NCBI RefSeq assembly: GCF_031755915.1
Contig: NC_083383.1
Coordinates: forward strand, 22,433,001 to 22,497,000
Reading direction: 5' to 3'
Length of the DNA: 64,000 nucleotides
Source of the DNA: Ziziphus jujuba
Lineage: Eukaryota; Streptophyta; Magnoliopsida; Rosales; Rhamnaceae
Positions 13,031 to 24,315 of the stretch are shown here, piece after piece. A model generated the notes under the pieces. It saw nothing but the letters and a program-made list of their open reading frames with translations, searched no databases and was not told where the DNA came from. Every line of letters starts with the position of its first letter. The first letter of the stretch is position 1. Position numbers and translations under genes: made by a program.

Positions 13031-13038
13031 TTTAATAG
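13031..13038 (-). promoter_or_regulatory. TATA-like box (TATTAAAT) of the mutase-like gene
   Basis: On the minus strand ctctattaaattcctg lies about 30 bp before the start of the CT-rich leader, the usual TATA spacing in plants. Confidence 0.5.
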
Positions 13039-13061
13039 AGGAGGGACATGAGGGGTGCCAT

Positions 13062-14089
13062 AAATACTAGTAGAGGTGGTGATGGTCATGGTCATGGTTA
13101 TGGTTGGTTTTGCTTGGGGTTTGCGCCGAGAATGAGGTGGCTAACTGAGGCCCCCAAAACGCAGCGGAGGCTCTTTTTATTTTATTTTTTATTGATCATT
13201 GTGTTTTTATTGATTATTGACTCGGTGACAAGGATAAAATGGTACATTCAAATAGCACCGCGTTCGTTATTAATTTAATCGAATTAATTGACCACCACCG
13301 CGCTTAGCAGGAGAGAAAAAGTCGTTTTTGATTTTGTAACCTAAAAAGGAAGTGACAAATACTTGGTCTACTCCACCACGTGTCTTGTTTTTGTTGTTTG
13401 ACTCAAATGATTTGGGTTTTGAGGTTTGCGCCTTTTCTTTGTACTTTTTGGACGGCACGTGATTGGTGGTTGTCTCCACCTCTAACTGTCATTCTAGATT
13501 TTTAAAAAAATGAAACTGATAAAACTGTGGCTCAGTTGTCAAATTTGAGAGTTATTCTAAATTTATGGGGGTGTAGATTGTAGATAGGAATTTTTTTTTT
13601 TTTTTTTGGGGAAAAAATAAGTATTTAAATTATAGTTTAATTGATTTGATGATTTTAAAAATATATTTGATATTATTATTCTACACATTTATAAGGTTGA
13701 ATTAATTATTTTTGGCTTTGGTAAATTTATCATGGCCATAATCACAAGTGATCTTCCTATTCAACTACTTTAACGATTTTCGAGCATTTTAAAGCATTTT
13801 TAAAACATCGAGGCTTTTATTATTTACGTGTGATTTGATTTTTCATCTACTATTTCTATTGAGTTATTGAACATAGAGGAACAATAATCAATTTTTTGTT
13901 CTAGCAAAAAATTTGGTATTGCTCCTTTAGGAATTTTTTTACTTAAATTTTTTTCTTTATCTTTGCTTCAACATACCCATACTTTCGTCATATAGAAATT
14001 TTATTTTCGATACCCTCTTCTCAATTTTTTAATAAACAATGATTAATTTTACTTCCCCAGTTAACTATTCTAGGTTGAAGGTAAGTCTC
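13062..14089. other. intergenic region between the mutase-like gene and the retrotransposon nest
   Basis: It holds the G-boxes noted separately and, towards 14089, AT-rich DNA without a recognisable frame. The frames at 13048-13278 and 13270-13479 have no family resemblance and overlap the promoter. Confidence 0.6.
13377..13461. promoter_or_regulatory. two perfect G-boxes (CACGTG) upstream of the mutase-like gene
   Basis: Palindromic CACGTG hexamers occur at 13377-13382 and 13456-13461, about 350-450 bp upstream of the inferred start. The second is followed by an inverted CCAAT box (gattgg). In plants G-boxes bind bHLH and bZIP factors, including light and ABA regulators. Regulation here is an inference from the motifs only. 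Confidence 0.4.
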
Positions 14090-14622
14090 TGATACTAATA
14101 TAGATCAATTTGCTCTTAAATCCATATTATATTAGCCTAGATCGAAATTAAGTTCAAACTTTAATGGTTACCTTAACTCCTAATTAACTTATCGTTAGAA
14201 ACTTTGATATATGATGAAAATGTCACAATAGATGATGGATATCCTATTGATAAGTCAAAATAAACTCGATCTCTATGCGCAAATGTGTTGTATGGTCAGC
14301 CTTGACATGATTTTATTGCCCATTAGTAAGCTTAATGATGTTCATAAGCTAACAAATCCGTCTTTTACTGCCTAGAGTCCATAGATGCGCAAAAACAGCT
14401 TTCCGGATCTATTTCTACCTTCATAATTTGGATACTCAGCACAGGCTTAGAATCTTCGAGTATAATCATGTCTTCTTAAGATTAATCACACCTTGAATAC
14501 AACTAACCAAGTTGTCCTTAAATCTCTTAGTTTGTGCCCTTGTAATTGGCCCCATCTTTAGTTGCATAGGATTAGCACCCCAGCGTGTAGTTGATTGTAC
14601 GGGTACAAGTGGATTATCATCA
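14090..14622 (-). repeat. 3' LTR of the outer gypsy element
   Basis: It has TG...CA ends and about 533 bp alignable end to end with 38981-39527, sharing phrases such as ctcgatctctatgcgcaaat and gtagttgattgtacgggta. The two LTRs are clearly diverged. The last residues of the polyprotein (PVQSTTRW ... GPITRAQTKRFK) are encoded inside it on the minus strand, 14622-14466. Confidence 0.85.
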
Positions 14623-14640
14623 TTCCTCTCCTTTTGAAAA
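14623..14640 (-). other. polypurine tract of the outer gypsy element
   Basis: Minus-strand TTTTCAAAAGGAGAGGAA lies immediately before the TG of the 3' LTR. This is the expected plus-strand priming site for reverse transcription. Confidence 0.75.
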
Positions 14641-15900
14641 AGATTTGCCCTCAAATCAAAATTATCACCTGCAGTAAACAGAGTAAGTCAGCAAAATTAA
14701 AGGTAGCACTCATATTATACTCACTTGATAAGTCAAGTTTGTAGGAATTTTCATTGATCCTCTCCAAAACTCGTAAAGCCATCTCCTCGAGGCATAAGCT
14801 TTGACTTTTGTTGCTTAGGAAACCTCTCCTTTCTTAAGTGCGAACAAACCCAATCTCCCCGTTCAAATACTTCCTTTATTCGACCTTGGTTAGCAATCTT
14901 AGCATGTTGCTCATTTCTCCTCTCAATGTTTGCTTTTGTCTTCTCATGAATTTGCTTAACAAATTCACCTTTTTTTTTTCCATCTAGATTCGCACGTTCA
15001 CTTAAATGAAAAAATGTTAATTTTAATGAAGTTAATGGATTAGAACCATAAATAATTTCAAATGGAGAATATTAGTAGCTAAATGTATGATTCTATTATA
15101 AGCAAATTCCACATGTGGCAAACATTCCTCCCAAGTTCTCAAATTTCTACTAATTAGTACTCTTAACAATGCAAATAAAGTTCTATTTACTACTTCAGTT
15201 TGACCATCAGTTTATGGATGACAAGTAGTAAAAAATAAAAGTTTAGTGCCTAACTTAGCCTACAACATCTTCCAAAAATAGTTTAAGAACATAGCATCCC
15301 TATCAGAAACAATAGTATTTGGCATATCATGAAGTCTCACCACTTGTTTAAAGAACAAGTTAGCTATATGAGATGCATCATCAGTTTTATTACATACAAT
15401 AAAGTATGCCATATTAGAAAATCTATTAACAAGCACAAAAATTAAATCCTTTCCCGTCCTAGACTTAGGTAAACCAAGTACAAAATCCATAGATAAATCA
15501 ACCCACAGATGAGAAGGAATTGGTAAAGGCATGTACAAGCTTTGCGTCTTAAGCTTGGATTTTGATTTCCGACACTTTAAACACCTCTCACATATCCTCT
15601 CCACATCTTTCCTCATAGTCGACCAATAAAAATGTTCTTGCAATATGGATAAAATTTTTACAATACCAAAGCGTCCCATTAAACTCCCACCATGATTTTC
15701 TCTAACTAACAATTACCTAATGCTACAATTAGGTACACAAAGCTGACTTTCCCGAAATAAATATCCCTCAAAAATATAAAATTTGCTATAGGCATGCTTA
15801 GCATGATCTCTATATATTTCACCAAAGTCATTATCATGCTCATAAATTTCTTTTAATTGTTCAACACCAAGCAATCTAGCATCTATGGTTGAAAACAATA
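14641..15900 (-). pseudogene. integrase region of the outer gypsy element
   Basis: The best-preserved frame is 15712-15260. It has an HHCC zinc-binding region (HGG...H, then CERCLKC) and the catalytic-core start [15 protein letters not shown], followed by the second acidic residue in IVSDRD. The motif usually read VVVDRFSKMAHF appears as [12 protein letters not shown]. The frame stops at 15260; the C-terminal part continues in other frames to about 14650 with phrases like LRKERFP and KLMPRGDG. The frame at 15898-15713 is the linker between RNase H and integrase. Frameshifts and stops show it is not functional. Confidence 0.9.
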
Positions 15901-15927
15901 AATACCTTGGGAACAGTGCATCAGCAA

Positions 15928-16664
15928 CTACATTTTTCTTACCTTTCTTATAGTGAATGACACAAGGACAAGTCTCAATGAATTCAATCCATCTTCCATA
16001 CCTTCGGTTGAGCTTCCTTTACCTTTGATGTACTTCAATGATTCATGATCCGTGTGAATCATAAACTCCTTCGGTATTAAATAATGTTGCCATGTCGACA
16101 AAGCTCGAACCAAAGCATACATCTCTTTGTCATAGGTTGGATACTTTAATGCTGCTCCATTCAACTTCTCACTAAAGTAGGCTATAAGTCTTCCTTCTTG
16201 CATCAATACATTTCCAATACCTACCCCTGAAGCATCACATTCAATTTTCAAAGTTTTAGAAAAATTTGGTAAAACCAATAAAGGAGCAATGGTTAATTTT
16301 TTTTTTCAAAAAATTAAAAGACTTCTCTTGTGCTTCTCCCTATTGGAAACCAACATTCTTCTTAACAATATCGGTTAAAGGTGCTTAAATGATGCTAAAC
16401 TCTTTGACACATCTCCTGTAAAAACTAGCTAAACGATGAAAACTTCTTACCTGGGTAATGCTTTGTAAGTTTTGGCCACTCTTGTATGGCTTTGACCTTT
16501 GATTGATCAATTTTAATACCTGTAGCATTTACAATAAATCCTAAAACTACAAGCTTATTTTGGCAAAAATCACACTTTTTAATGTTAGAAAACAATCTTT
16601 CCTTCCTGAGTACTTCTAAAACTAACTTAAGATGTCCTACATGATTATCTAAGTTTCTATTATA
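15928..16664 (-). pseudogene. end of reverse transcriptase and RNase H of the outer gypsy element
   Basis: Frame 16697-16425 gives NRNLDNHVGHLKLVLEVL and IKKCDFCQNKLVVLGFIV, the RT thumb and connection typical of Ty3/gypsy. Frame 16278-15928 gives [38 protein letters not shown] and [12 protein letters not shown], a gypsy RNase H with its DAS, E and D positions. A frameshift near 16400-16430 separates them. It is the downstream half of the coding block whose upstream half is at 31498-31990. Confidence 0.9.
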
Positions 16665-16669
16665 TACAA

Positions 16670-17787
16670 TGATACGAATCCGCTCGTGCCCGTACAACTG
16701 ACAACCCGTTGGGTTGCTGACCCGACACGGACGAAGACCGGGCCGAACACTAAGGCTCCAGCTAAGAGGTTAGGGAAAAATTTGCTGCCTTTATCCAAGG
16801 GGTAATTCATTCTCAAGAGCACTTGTCCATACCCGATGATCCAAGACCTGTTTTGGGCATACAAGTGGTGGAAGCCGATACAGACCCGGATAACGGTTTT
16901 GGTGCATTTATGGAGTCCGGACAGCAAGAAATGGTTCCAACTCTTTATGGATTCAATAAATATCACTAAGAGGTCATGGAAATAAGTCAGGGTAAAAGTA
17001 AAACCAACTTGTACGGACTTGTATGGACAGCTTCAAAATTTGGCCGAAAATTGCTGTATTGCTTGCTGGCTTTACTCTATTTTGCTGAGTTGGCTTTTTC
17101 TCTTTCTTCCAAGCGAGGGAAACATGTGGGACTCCATAATAAGCTTATTTGGTATCCTAAAAAGCATATTGAAACTGATTTGGAGCTCAAATTGGTTAAA
17201 GTCAATTTAGTCAAAAAGCTAGTATTTTAATTTCCTAATTTGATTCTACTTTTTGTTTTAGGAAATTACCATTACTTTTTTATTTTTATTTATTTATTTA
17301 CTAGACAAATAATTTTAAGAAAGTTATTATTTTATTATTTTCATTGTAAATTAATTAATTCCTAGTTTAAAATAAAGGAATTAATTAAGTCAAATTAGAT
17401 TAGGAAAGGAGGAGACTTTCGGCCATATTAGGATTCTTCATTGCATGGCCGGTTTTTCCTTTTTGTTTTAGGGTTTTATTTGTTTTCTTTTAGCCTAGAA
17501 GAGGGCTTGTTTTTGAGGAAGAACACACCACTAATAATATTGAGAATTTATTTTATGAGATTGAATTTCTCTTTGTTCTTTTGAACACCTAAAACACCAT
17601 TAGTGAATGAGTGTTTTAGTTTTGACGTATCAATAAGATATCCATCACCTATTGTGGTATCTTCCTAATACCAAAGTTTCTAACCACAAATTGATTAGGG
17701 ATCAAGATGACCATTAGAACTTGAACATAATCATATCCGAGCTAATATAATATGTGTTTAGGCATAGGTCGTCCTAGGTTATTATCA
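16670..17787 (+). repeat. 5' LTR of the inner gypsy element
   Basis: It starts TGATACGAATC and ends TTATTATCA, 1118 bp. The position matching the TATA box of the 3' LTR reads cctagaagaggg (17494-17505), so the core promoter motif is lost. The embedded coding end also carries a one-base deletion (gaggttaggg for gaggtttaggg). Confidence 0.9.
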
Positions 17788-17789
17788 TT

Positions 17790-17802
17790 TGGTATCAGCG
17801 CC
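17790..17802 (+). other. primer-binding site of the inner gypsy element
   Basis: TGGTATCAGCGCC sits two bases after the 5' LTR. It matches the 3' end complement of initiator tRNA-Met (usual TGGTATCAGAGCC) with one mismatch. Confidence 0.85.
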
Positions 17803-18948
17803 AAATTTTATTCAGGTTTGATCTATCTTTATTTGCTTTCTTTGTTTTTGTGTTAATCTGCAATTTTAGCATTAGGTTAAGGTTGCTTCTATCATCATTC
17901 ACGTTCTGCATCTTTAAAAGAAAGAAAAAAATTAATTCCTAGTTAAATTAGGATTTCCTAGTTTTACCGTATTTTTGCTTCTTAGTTTGTTGGTTGTCTT
18001 TTATTATTGTTCTTGTTAATTTGGTTTTTGTTGATTTTTTTCTTTGCTGTTTTAGCCTTAAATATTTGCATTCATTTATTCCAAAAAAAAAAAGTCAAAT
18101 AGATATATAAAAAAAAATTTAAAAAAATAAAACTGCACATTTTTTATTCTTGTTGTTGGAGGCCACGGGTTTTGGTGAATATTTGGTGTTGGAATTGCAA
18201 ATTTTGGTGTTGATTCTTGCTACTGCAGTTGTTTTATGTTGTATGAGTGAAAAAAAAAAAAGAAGAAGAAGAAGAAGAAAGCTGAATTAAAAAAAAAAAA
18301 AAGAAAAGAAATCAGTTTGTTGGAGGTTGATTTGTTTGCTAATTTCTTGGAGTTGCTGTTTTGTTGATTATTTATTCAATATTTGGAGTTGCTGGAGAAT
18401 TATTTTTGTGGCTGGATATTTGAATTTTGGGTTCTTAAATTATTTGGATTAAAATTAGTTAAAGAATTTGATACAAAAAAAACTTGAATTACAAGAATAA
18501 CAACCAACACTACTCGTTAATTTTCAAATTGATTCTTGTTTGAGTTTGAATTTCTTTTTCTAAAATTTCATTCTTGGATTATTAATATCTTACCATCTAG
18601 TCCAGTTCTTATTAATTCCAAAACTTTCTTGTTGATTTGCCTTATTTTGCCTAGAAAAGCCGAAAACTAGGTTTTGTTAATTCATTCGGTATTGCTTTCT
18701 TTTTGCTATTGTATTGTTGATAAGTTTAATTAAAACATACTTGTGATCTAATTGCTGTTTTGTGAGTGTTTTAATTAGAACTTTGAGATAATTTTTTGAG
18801 TGGAAAAAGGCAAGAGTGAGAGAGCTTAAAAGAAGGTAAAAGCTGAAACTAGTGTAAAAATACGAGTGTCGAGACCTTGATTGAGTGAAACACGTGAGGG
18901 AGTGATTTGTGGTGAGAATTTACTTCATTTTGCATTATTTATACTAAC

Positions 18949-19620
18949 ATGGCAGATTCAAGGTTAAGGAGAGGAGATCCACCACTAAGAATTAATGAAG
19001 AAGAGTCCATAGGATTCCATGGTGGTTCTCGAGCTACGGAGAGTGGTGAGCAAACGGACATGAGGGTTATATTGGAGCAATTGCAACAGATGAATGCCCA
19101 ATTTGATAACATTTATCAAAGGATGGACAGGATAGAAACATCATAAGGAGGGCCGAATATAAGGTTACATGCTCATGGAGGTCGAGGTCGAGGAGGCTGA
19201 GGGAGACCAAGAGAGGAATTTGGGGAAAATAACTTTGGAGATGATTTGGATGAGGGGTTTGATGAATTTTTTAACCTTAAGCAAGGCCAATCCATGGGAG
19301 ACTAGCAAGGAATGAAGATGATGATCTAGGGAATATCAAGGTAAACATTCCATCTTTCATGGGAAAAAGTGATCCGGAAGCATATTTGGAATGGGTGAAG
19401 TTGGCAGCAATGGAGTTTGATCATTATGCACCCCAATGGTGGACCAATGAGCAAAACACCAGAAGGAGAGTTGGTGATGACTTGATCACTACATGGCGAC
19501 AAATGAAATGAGCCATAAGGAAGCGATTCGTACCATCACACTATCATAAGTTGCTGGATTCAAAGGCTTCAATCTTTATCTCAAGGAAGTAGGTTTGTAG
19601 AGGATTATTATAAGGAGATA
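18949..19620 (+). pseudogene. gag, 5' half, of the inner gypsy element
   Basis: It opens MADSRLRRGDPPLR and keeps the coiled ILEQLQQMNAQFDNIYQRMD segment. An in-frame TAA follows at 19144, and later gag phrases continue in shifted frames: GRGRGG, FMGKSDPEAYLEWVKL, RKRFVPSHYHKLL and YYKE at the very end. The last element-derived bases are tataaggaga(ta), after which host DNA begins. It corresponds to the gag at 34906-34160 in the outer element. Confidence 0.9.
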
Positions 19621-19623
19621 ACG

Positions 19624-20300
19624 TTACATGCATAATTTATAATTTTCTTTTGACTAGAGATTCCATTGCAATCCAAAACCATATAGCTAGAGAGATCAAA
19701 AGGATGTTTAACCATATACGTATCATATAGAAATTATCTAGTAGTCTCCATCGGACAGCTTATATTTAATGTGCAAATGGCTTATTACCAATGATAGAAT
19801 GTTAAGCATTCAATATAAGGAGCCACTAGATGCTTCTGGTATGTCCTCTATGGTATGCATAACCATTTGTATCTAAAATAATTTGTGAAGATAATATTAA
19901 AGTTCTCAATAAACAGCATGCCAGCCATTTTCTGAAGGATGAATCATGTCCCAGAAGAAAGACGACTCTGGATTCTTGCATACACTATAATTCTTTGCCC
20001 GCTTTGATCAACACATCCTACAACCGTATTCATTGCTTATACCAGCACAACACTGCTTCAATGGATTTCCTGGAACAAAACAACCATAATCCATAATAAT
20101 GATGCAGTAAAAATTTATTAACTGTAAGATCGATCTAGCAAATTTCTTGGCATTTGTTCGTTCAACTTTCACTCTAAAACACCACATGTAGTCATGATGA
20201 CAAGTAGTATTATTTTTGTATACAAATTAATTTACCTGTGATGTACTTTTGCTCTGCAAACGTGGACTAAAAGGCAGTGTAGAGGTCCAAAATCACACTT
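19624..20300 (-). pseudogene. GDSL esterase/lipase gene fragment, copy 1 (last two exons, broken)
   Basis: The minus-strand last exon (20069-19873) encodes the C-terminal block of a plant GDSL lipase: NPLKQCC, YSVCKNPESSFFWDMIHPSE, GWHAVY. It follows a good acceptor (ttgttccag). In-frame stops occur after GCRMC and after HAVY. Part of the preceding exon lies at about 20236-20300 (ILDLYTAF, then a stop), ending with donor CACAG|GTAAA. HP in the IHPS motif is the Asp-His block of GDSL lipases, here only partly kept. The rest of the gene is missing: DNA upstream on this strand is an ankyrin/PGG pseudo-exon. Confidence 0.85.
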
Positions 20301-20317
20301 ATATTCTTATTCTGATC

Positions 20318-20770
20318 AGTTCGAAGAAAGATCACAAGAAATTGTTGGGTGAGGGAGAAAAATGGATGAAATAGACAGCAGCTTCGTGCTTAGTACCTAC
20401 TTAGGTGCTTTCATTGTTACTATGATGTTTGCTGTAGCTTTTACAGTTCCTGGAGGATACCATGATCATTTTGGGTTTCCATTTTTTTTTTTTTTTTTTA
20501 CCAAGAAACTGTTCATGATTTTCATAATTTCAGATTCCATGTCACTCTTTTCCTCAACAACTTTTTTGATGCTCTTGGCAATCTTTACCTCTAGATATGC
20601 AGAAGAAGATTTCCTTCAATCTTCACCTAGGAAGTTGATGTTTGGCCTTTTCACTCTTTTCTTCTCTACTGCCTCCATGATTGTAACCTTTTGTGCTACA
20701 CTTCTTATTGTGCTTAGATAAAGATATTCATGGATTTTCATTCCTGTCATTTGCCTTGCTAGCATTGTAT
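20318..20770 (+). pseudogene. ankyrin/PGG gene remnant A (PGG exon only)
   Basis: It aligns with the last exon of the intact gene (27600-28020). The signature FTVPGG and phrases FIISDSMSLFSSTT, TSRYAEEDFL and FCATLLIVLR are all readable. The in-frame TAG at 20372 follows EGEKWMK; a poly-T expansion sits at 20478-20500; TAA at 20719 replaces the Asp codon of RDRYSW. Homology ends abruptly at ctagcattgta (about 20770). No ankyrin exons precede it. Confidence 0.9.
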
Positions 20771-21640
20771 TAATTAAGAAAACTCAATCTCTCAGTGATT
20801 CCAGGCATCAAAAGTATATAATCCATTGTATCGATTATAGTATTCACAATCAATAATTTCCTTACTCGTCTATTAATACCGGCTATTGCTTTAGCTTCCT
20901 TTCCTTGCAATGTCGTGCAAGTGTGTAAATGTAAACATTGTAGTAAAATATGCCTCGAACATTTTCAAAATTCTTTGTTGTATCTACTTGTTGTTTATTT
21001 AGTAAAATTGATGAAAGTACAGTTTTGTCCACAAATTTTATTTTTTTATATAAAAAAAAACTTTTTATTAAAAATAATATTTGGTTGTACATAAAAAAAT
21101 TATATTAAATACTTATTGAATTTTCCACATAAGATCATAAAAGAACATTTTTAGATTTTTAACTTCTTGAAAACAATTTTAAAAAATTATTTTTTGATAA
21201 ATAAAGATTTGTTAACTCTTGTAAAAAATCATTTTAAAATATTGCTTCTGCTAAAACAAATTCTAAACCTTTTATGTAAATCTTATTTGTAAATCTGAAT
21301 TTTTTATCCTCTTTTTCGTGTCTTATTTTTTATTTACTATTCATACGATAACATTTCATTTAGAAAACAAACTAAAATAAAATAAATATTTTTAAAATAA
21401 TGCGGCATTGGAGACTAAATTTGGAAGGAATGGGGAGTGTCATATGGACCCTGGCAGTTCCTATCTCTATCATCATTTGGGCCAGTTTATAAGCCTTTTG
21501 GACTTCTCATCGGCTAGACTTGATTTCCTCCCTTATTAAAGTGAAAAGTTTTGGTAGATCCGAACTTCGGAAGAATAAATTTTTAATTAAAAAAATTAAA
21601 AAAATATATCTGTTTTGTAAAATAATAAAAGTTAAAAAAA
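20771..21640. other. intergenic DNA between ankyrin/PGG remnants
   Basis: AT-rich DNA without a recognisable gene or element; the frame at 20883-21092 has no family resemblance. Confidence 0.5.
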
Positions 21641-21649
21641 TTTCCTAAA

Positions 21650-22570
21650 AAATCAATTTTATTTTTATATTATCAATAAGCCGGAGTTTGAATAATTATA
21701 AAAAAAAAATATAAAAATTCAATAGTTTAGTAAAAGAAAATAAATAAATAAACATTTTAATAATGGAGATGTGATTTATTTATTCTGTGAGACTTGTGAA
21801 ATAATAATTTTGTAAATAAAAGTTAGTTTGACAATATTAAAGAATTTTGTTAAACCGCATAAAACGGATCTTAGACTCTCTGTAAAAGATTGATTTGATT
21901 TTCATTGCCAAAAATTTTCTAGTACAATATTTAAATTATCACTGAAAAATGGTCAATGATCCTCCTCAATCCCACACCCCAAACTTTTACTCCCTTTTTT
22001 TTTTCATTTAAAAAAGAAAAAAAACTTTACACTTTTATCCCTTTTTTTTTCCCCCTTTTTGTTTCATTATTATTTTTGGTCATCACATTTTGCTTTTTAC
22101 CGACAGACCGAAGCGGAAAAAAATTTCTACCAAGCCTCCATTTCAATAATAATAATAATAATAATAATAGTAGTAATAATAAAATTTATAAAAAAGAAAA
22201 GTTTTTTCCGACTCTCTTTGTATTTTTCCATGTTACACTTCAAACAATTCCCTCCTCAATCATCCAAACTCAAATATTTTTTAGAATATCCCCATTCCAC
22301 TTTTAAAAAAAATGTAAGAACTTCCGCTTTTCTTTTTCGTTTTTTTTTTTTTCCTTTTTTGGTAATAACTTAAAATTTTACTTCTGTATATATGTACTAG
22401 CTTGAGCATCATCATCATCATCATTACTATTTTGGAAAATATGCAATAGCATTACAGTCACTTTGTTTGTATTTATGCAATTTCCTCTTCTGGTTGACAT
22501 TTTTTTTTTTTTCTTATGAACGAGGAATCCTTGATAAGAAAGCTGGGATTTGGAAATAGGGTTTATGTAT
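21650..22570 (+). pseudogene. ankyrin/PGG gene remnant B: duplicated 5' region fused to the gene's extreme 3' end
   Basis: 21650-22440 repeats 22960-23760, the sequence leading to the intact gene. Both contain gtcatcaca.ttgctttttacc followed by a cDNA-leader-like stretch, and gtaagaacttcc at the presumed UTR donor. Directly after tttggaaaatatg the text becomes agcattacagtcactttgtt ... atgcaatttcctcttct (22453-22498), which is the end of the PGG exon (compare 28015-28062), then the stop-codon region to about 22570. All ankyrin exons between are gone, so this is a single large internal deletion of a former tandem copy. Confidence 0.8.
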
Positions 22571-23209
22571 ATTATATATATATATATATATTATTTTTTT
22601 TTTGTTTTGTTTTAAGTTTCCTGTAATAAAATTCGTACCTGGATGTTTTGTGTTATGTTTCCTACCACGTGTATATGTAACTTTTTTATTTTCAAATAAT
22701 GGAGATGAAGGGCCTATTTGAGAGTTCATGTGCAATGTCTTAAATTATTTCAAAGAAAATAAAATTGTTTTTAAAACTGTTTGACTGATATATTTTATGG
22801 TGCTTTTTATTTGTTTTGTTTTAAGGAAATGATTCTGAAAATAGAAACACTTTGATGTGCCAGAGTTTATAATAAAAAACCTATCTTGAAAAATCATTTT
22901 GTAGTTTTTTTTTTAAATGCTAAATAAAATCAATTTGTTAATACGAAAAAAAAAAAGTAAAATCAATTTGTTTTCAGATTATCAAGAAGCCAGAGTTTTA
23001 ATGATCAAAACAACACTTTCACTCCATAATAATGAAGATGTTTGACAAAAAAAATAATAATATTTTGACAATTGAGACTTATACGTGCACTTTATTAAAC
23101 CGCGTGAAACTGATAAAATTTTCAAATACTCCAGCGAGCACCCACACATTTTTTTTTTTTTTTTTTTTCATGTCAGATAATATACCATCAATATAATTTT
23201 ATATTTTAT

Positions 23210-23617
23210 TTTCATTGCCAAAGATTTTCCAATACAAAATTTAAATTGTCATCTCATCACTGAAAAACGTCCACTAATGTGTCTCAGTCCGAACAGTAAA
23301 TTTGCTTGGTGGCAAAGGCTTCCACATCCCGGTAACCTTTTTTATAATTATTATTCATCGTTATTTCTTTCTGTTTATTATTATTTTGTATTACTGTTAT
23401 TATTATTAGTCATCACACCTTGCTTTTTACCGACCACACACAATCAGACAAAATGCAATTCTGCCAAGCCACATTTCAAAAGCAAAAAAACCATTTTCCA
23501 ACTTTCTATACAGTTTCCATTTTTCACCTCAAAACACTTCTCTATCTTCCTCTATATCCATCTGAAATTTGATTGTTTTCCACCATTCCAGCTCGAATAT
23601 TTCTTGGGGTACAAAAC
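23210..23617 (+). promoter_or_regulatory. promoter and 5'-UTR exon of the ankyrin/PGG gene (inferred)
   Basis: It is the counterpart of the duplicated head in remnant B. A CT-rich leader (about 23525-23617) ends at a good donor AAAAC|GTAAGA. The upstream part carries ttctatacag, a weak TATA candidate. The following intron would end at a T-rich acceptor tract before 23829, with candidate acceptors after 23855 or 23868. Confidence 0.4.
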
Positions 23618-23828
23618 GTAAGAACTTCCATTTACTTTCTCTCACTACTTTCATTTCCAATTTTTATCTGCAAAATTACTTCTATATAGTAATATATAAT
23701 TGCTTGAGTTATTCTTTATTTATTTATTTATTTTTTTGGAAAAAACTTTTGCTGCAACATATGTTTCACCACTTCTAACAAAAAAATTTCTGTTCGTCTA
23801 AAAGTGTTTTTTTTTTTTTTTTGGTATT

Positions 23829-24269
23829 ATGTTTTTGGTTATGCAAAAATTGAAGTATTTTGAGGCAGATCCCATGAGGAGTAGTAAAAAAGGAAGAATT
23901 GTTCCAGAAGTTCTTGACAAAGAGAACTATGTGGATTGGAGTGTTAGGGTTCATACCTATTTGTTGGCTGAAGATCTTTGGGATATTGTGGAGTCCAATG
24001 ATGAACCTCCAAAACCAGCAGATCATGGAAATGTTGATGAAAATAGTGACAGAGTAGGAGCTGAATACAGAGCTTGGAGGAAGAAGAATGCTGCTGCTCT
24101 CCATGCCATCCAGATTTGTTGTGGGCCAGATGCTTTTTCAGTGATTAGAGATATCACTTCTGCCAAAATTGCTTGGGAGACTTTGGCTTCCAAGTTCAAG
24201 CCACAGCTTCTCAGAGCCAAAACAATGGTGAGCTCTGAATCGTCAAGAAGTGAAGGTTAGCAGCAGACC

Positions 24270-24315
<46 letters not shown>

